Assembly: GCA_947306845.1 (NCBI GenBank)
Contig: CAMZHP010000108.1
Coordinates: forward strand, 1-9,401
DNA from: an uncultured Prevotellaceae bacterium
GTDB lineage: Bacteria > Bacteroidota > Bacteroidia > Bacteroidales > Bacteroidaceae
DNA: 9,401 bases
Direction of reading: 5' to 3'
The first letter of the stretch is position 1, and every line of letters begins with the position of its first letter. Positions 6,859 through 9,401 of the stretch are shown here, in pieces. Position numbers and translations under genes: made by a program. The notes under the pieces are model-generated. The model saw only the letters and a program-made list of their open reading frames with translations. It did no database searches and was not told the DNA's origin.

Positions 6859-8388
6859 TCATTCAGCCTTCTCGTGCGAGAAATAGATACCTCCGCAGAG
6901 TTCCACCAAGCCCTTGTAGGTGTCTTTGTAGCCAATCATGGTCAGTTTGTCACCCACCTCAATATTGGCTGCTTTGATGAAGCCCTTACGAGCATCGCCT
7001 GTGGCACCGTAGCCTGAATAGCAACCATAGACATAGAGTTCATTGGTTCCGTCTGTGATATGGAGGTTGCCATAGTCGTTTTCTGCTCCAGCACTGCTGA
7101 GCAAGTCCTTCACTGTGCCAGTCACCATGTAGTAAACCTCTTTAGAATCCTCCTTGGCGAGGAATTCCTCAATGCTCACTTCTGTGACAGCATACTTCAG
7201 CTCCTCAAATTTGCCTTCGACCATCTGCGGGCTGTCCTTGTAAGCACCACGCTTGCCCACTACGGTGACGATGTCGCCCACCTTGGCACCAGCTTCGATG
7301 AAGCCTTCCATACGGTAAACGAGTGTCTTGCCCGAGTAGTCCTGGATATAGAAGCTCTTGCCCTGCTTGTCACTGGCATAGAGTTCTGTGATCACACCCG
7401 TAATGCGGAACTGTGTATCGCCCACTTCTGCGGCGAGGAAGTCAGCCACTGGCACCTCGAGAATGGCACCCAACTGGTTGATGGTGGCCTGAGAGGTATA
7501 TTCCTTCTTGCCATCAGTGGTTTTGAAGGTAACTGTGGTGTTGCGGTCACCGCCGGCATTGGGAGCAGCACGGAAAGTGATGGTGGGATTTCCACCCACT
7601 GTTGAGGCAACAACACCGAGCCAACTTTTTGCCTCTTCGGGAATCTCCACGGCCACGCCGAGACCCTTGCAGGTAAGGTGAGCAACAATATCACCACCCT
7701 CAAGTGGCAACACGTCGGCCTTCACATCACCGACAGTGAGCGAGTCGCATTTGATGAGTGACTTCTCTATCTTGACGACTGTCACGTTAACCAGTTCCAC
7801 GGTACCGTTATAGGTGGTTTTCGGTCCCTCGACGGTGACCTGGTCGCCTACCTCGATTCCCAGACTGAGGAAGTTCTTTTCGGCGCCCTTGGCATCAAGC
7901 GTACCATAGATATACACCTCACCAGTACCGTCGTCCAGATACCAGTTGCCATAAGTGGTGTTCGCGATCTTGGTGACAACACCCGTCACGCGGTAGGTCT
8001 TGGAGTCAGGACCAGCCAATACCTCGGCACAAGTAGCGTTGGAAACGGTAGCGATGCCTTGGATGATGTTGATGCGTTGGGTCTTGCCCTCGCAAGTGAT
8101 GAGCACCTCGGCTGTGCGGCCCTCACCTGCTTCAGCAGAGAAAGTGATGGTCCCATTGCCAGAACCAGAAGCAGGAGACACGGTCAGCCAAGCAGGAATG
8201 TCAGAGACAGTCCAGTTGCCATTGGCCACGATATCGATGGATGTGGAGCCGCCATTGGTATTGAGGCTCACGTACGATTGTGACACACGGATCTCGTCGA
8301 GATACGTCGGGTCATTGTCATCGGAGCAACCAGTAAAGATGGCTGCGATGACTGCTACGAAGAACGGAAAGAAATATTTGAGTTTCAT
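6859..8388 (-). CDS. Surface lipoprotein with BACON and OB-like domains
   Basis: The protein has 509 residues. The signal peptide ends FTGC, with Cys21 lipidated and followed by SDDND. Such an acidic run is the lipoprotein export signal that sends Bacteroidota lipoproteins to the cell surface. Domain order by eye: BACON 1 (about 30-111; NWTVSDIPAWLTVSPASGSGNGTITF is classic), OB-like 1 (113-208), a divergent BACON 2 (215-308), OB-like 2 (311-400), OB-like 3 (404-505). The OB-like units share a pattern: (Y/F)xVTGxV near the start, a YI-DGTGEVYIYG-type strand, EVGDxVTVxG, then TYxGxVEL. BACON domains are often glycan- or mucin-associated. OB-like domains of this type appear in DUF5689/DUF6359 proteins, and their ligand is not settled. 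No catalytic motif is seen. It starts 27 bp after the TonB-dependent receptor stop with no promoter between, so the two are probably cotranscribed. Confidence 0.86.
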   Translation of the reverse strand: MKLKYFFPFFVAVIAAIFTGCSDDNDPTYLDEIRVSQSYVSLNTNGGSTSIDIVANGNWTVSDIPAWLTVSPASGSGNGTITFSAEAGEGRTAEVLITCEGKTQRINIIQGIATVSNATCAEVLAGPDSKTYRVTGVVTKIANTTYGNWYLDDGTGEVYIYGTLDAKGAEKNFLSLGIEVGDQVTVEGPKTTYNGTVELVNVTVVKIEKSLIKCDSLTVGDVKADVLPLEGGDIVAHLTCKGLGVAVEIPEEAKSWLGVVASTVGGNPTITFRAAPNAGGDRNTTVTFKTTDGKKEYTSQATINQLGAILEVPVADFLAAEVGDTQFRITGVITELYASDKQGKSFYIQDYSGKTLVYRMEGFIEAGAKVGDIVTVVGKRGAYKDSPQMVEGKFEELKYAVTEVSIEEFLAKEDSKEVYYMVTGTVKDLLSSAGAENDYGNLHITDGTNELYVYGCYSGYGATGDARKGFIKAANIEVGDKLTMIGYKDTYKGLVELCGGIYFSHEKAE

Positions 8389-8415
8389 AATAGATTGATT
8401 CTTTGTTCTTTACTC

Positions 8416-9401
8416 TTAATTAAAGATGTATCTAATACCGATAGAGGCATACCAGCACTGACCGACAGCATGGTTGGGAGACCATGTCTTGGTCTTGGCA
8501 CTGATGGCAGAAGGAGTAGAGAAGGTAGCATAACCGTCAGCATCCACACCTTCATACTTCAGGATACGAGCCTCCGTACCGATAGACGAGTTGAGGAACT
8601 TGCTGACGCCCCAACTGGAGTTGAAGAGGTTGAGCACGTTCTTGATGTCCAAAGAGAGTTGCAGTCTGTGAGTGGTATTGCCGGCATTCACCTTGAAGTC
8701 GTGCTTGTAGGCGAAATCGATACGATGTACCCAAGGAGAATAGACGCTGTAAGGCTCAGCATACTCACCCTGATGCTTCTTCAGATAGCTGTCGTTATGA
8801 ACGAAGCCCATGAAACGATCAGCATCATCCTGGGAAACAAAACGGAACTCCTTGTTGGCCACCTGTCCGTCGGTCGGAATGTAAATAGCGTCGTAGTTGT
8901 AACCGTCGCTGTTCATGTCGTTCACCATCATGTAGGAGTAGTTGTAACCACCCTGCCAGGTCTCATAGATGAAGCTATAGTGGTTGCCGCTCTTGTCGTG
9001 GATAGTAGCATTGGCCACGAAACGGTTGGGGGTCACATACTGCGAATTGTGAAGCTTGATGTTGTTGGGGCCTTCCACAGTGGGAACATAGGTGAAGGCC
9101 GACTCAGCAGCAGAACCCGGCATACCCGTCACCTCTTTAGATACTGTGTGGGTATAGGCAGCCATGAGGTTCAACCACTCAAACGGTTGTGCGGTCAGGG
9201 TGACGTTGGCTGTCCATCCGTAGCCCTTGCTGGTGTTCTCGAGCATGAAGGCCTTGGTGCCTGTGCGGAATCCGGCAGGGAAGATGGGACGGTTGTCGAC
9301 ACCATTGAAGCGTGCGAAACCACCGACAGTGGGAATAGCCCAGTCAGAGATGCAGTTGTCGTGAATCTTCTTGTTGAAGATACCCTCAATCGTTGCGGTG
9401 A
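8416..9401 (-). CDS. TonB-dependent outer-membrane receptor, Oar-like, C-terminal part
   Basis: The frame stays open to the right edge, so only the last 327 residues of a protein of perhaps 900-1100 are present. It begins TATIEGIFNKKIHDN and runs on through the ATG at 9246, which is internal. The part seen is beta-barrel sequence: short alternating strands, LSLDIKNVLNLFNSSWGVSKF, typical of Oar/SusC receptors, and a terminal strand YASIGIRYIFN with an aromatic near the end as in outer-membrane proteins. Such receptors import or bind ligands at the outer membrane with TonB-ExbBD energy. The plug domain and TonB box are off-window, so the ligand cannot be inferred. No SusD gene follows; the downstream partner is the BACON/OB lipoprotein. 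Oar-like receptors often lack SusD. Confidence 0.86.
   Translation of the reverse strand, partial: TATIEGIFNKKIHDNCISDWAIPTVGGFARFNGVDNRPIFPAGFRTGTKAFMLENTSKGYGWTANVTLTAQPFEWLNLMAAYTHTVSKEVTGMPGSAAESAFTYVPTVEGPNNIKLHNSQYVTPNRFVANATIHDKSGNHYSFIYETWQGGYNYSYMMVNDMNSDGYNYDAIYIPTDGQVANKEFRFVSQDDADRFMGFVHNDSYLKKHQGEYAEPYSVYSPWVHRIDFAYKHDFKVNAGNTTHRLQLSLDIKNVLNLFNSSWGVSKFLNSSIGTEARILKYEGVDADGYATFSTPSAISAKTKTWSPNHAVGQCWYASIGIRYIFN

Noticed and set aside
7060..7605. 181-codon plus-strand open frame opposite the BACON lipoprotein gene
   Set aside because: The minus-strand frame has clear BACON and OB-like repeats; the plus-strand product is cysteine- and histidine-rich with no family resemblance.

Overview
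The window looks like chromosomal DNA of a Bacteroidota bacterium, most likely order Bacteroidales and Prevotella-like. The evidence is the gene families (Oar/SusC-type TonB-dependent receptor, BACON lipoprotein, DUF4369/TlpA-like lipoprotein, YARHG-DUF3160 protein, GH35-DUF5597 enzyme), a TTTG-N19-TAnnTTTG promoter of the Bacteroidota type, and the absence of clear Shine-Dalgarno sequences. The genus is inferred. No RNA genes, CRISPR array, integrase or transposase were found.

Layout: (1) 1-1521, plus strand, is the 3' part of a GH35 beta-galactosidase-like gene whose start lies left of the window. (2) 1522-1602 is a short convergent gap holding four tandem AT-rich heptamers. (3) 1603-6741, minus strand, is a compact four-gene operon read right to left: a DUF4369/TlpA-like lipoprotein with no redox cysteines, a small secreted protein with one FG-GAP-like DxDxDG loop, a large secreted YARHG-DUF3160 protein, and a CapA-family protein whose start codon overlaps the previous stop (TGATG). 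A promoter at 6765-6796 and the tight spacing support one transcript. (4) 6808-6847 is a strong hairpin terminator that closes the next unit upstream. (5) 6859-9401, minus strand, is the 3' part of an Oar-like TonB-dependent receptor followed by a surface lipoprotein with two BACON and three OB-like domains. The receptor runs off the right edge.

How the genes may work together: all six proteins are exported or associated with the envelope. The receptor and lipoprotein probably form an outer-membrane uptake or binding pair, with ligand unknown. The four-gene operon looks like an envelope module of unknown role; its CapA and DUF3160 members have no assigned substrate. The GH35 enzyme is convergent and probably independent.

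The most unusual feature is at the start of the capA-like gene. Two G/C-rich, inverted, imperfect copies of a roughly 48-bp repeat flank the hydrophobic signal segment and are translated as part of the protein. One copy carries a strong G-quadruplex motif on the template strand. I do not see a clearly new defence or mobile system.
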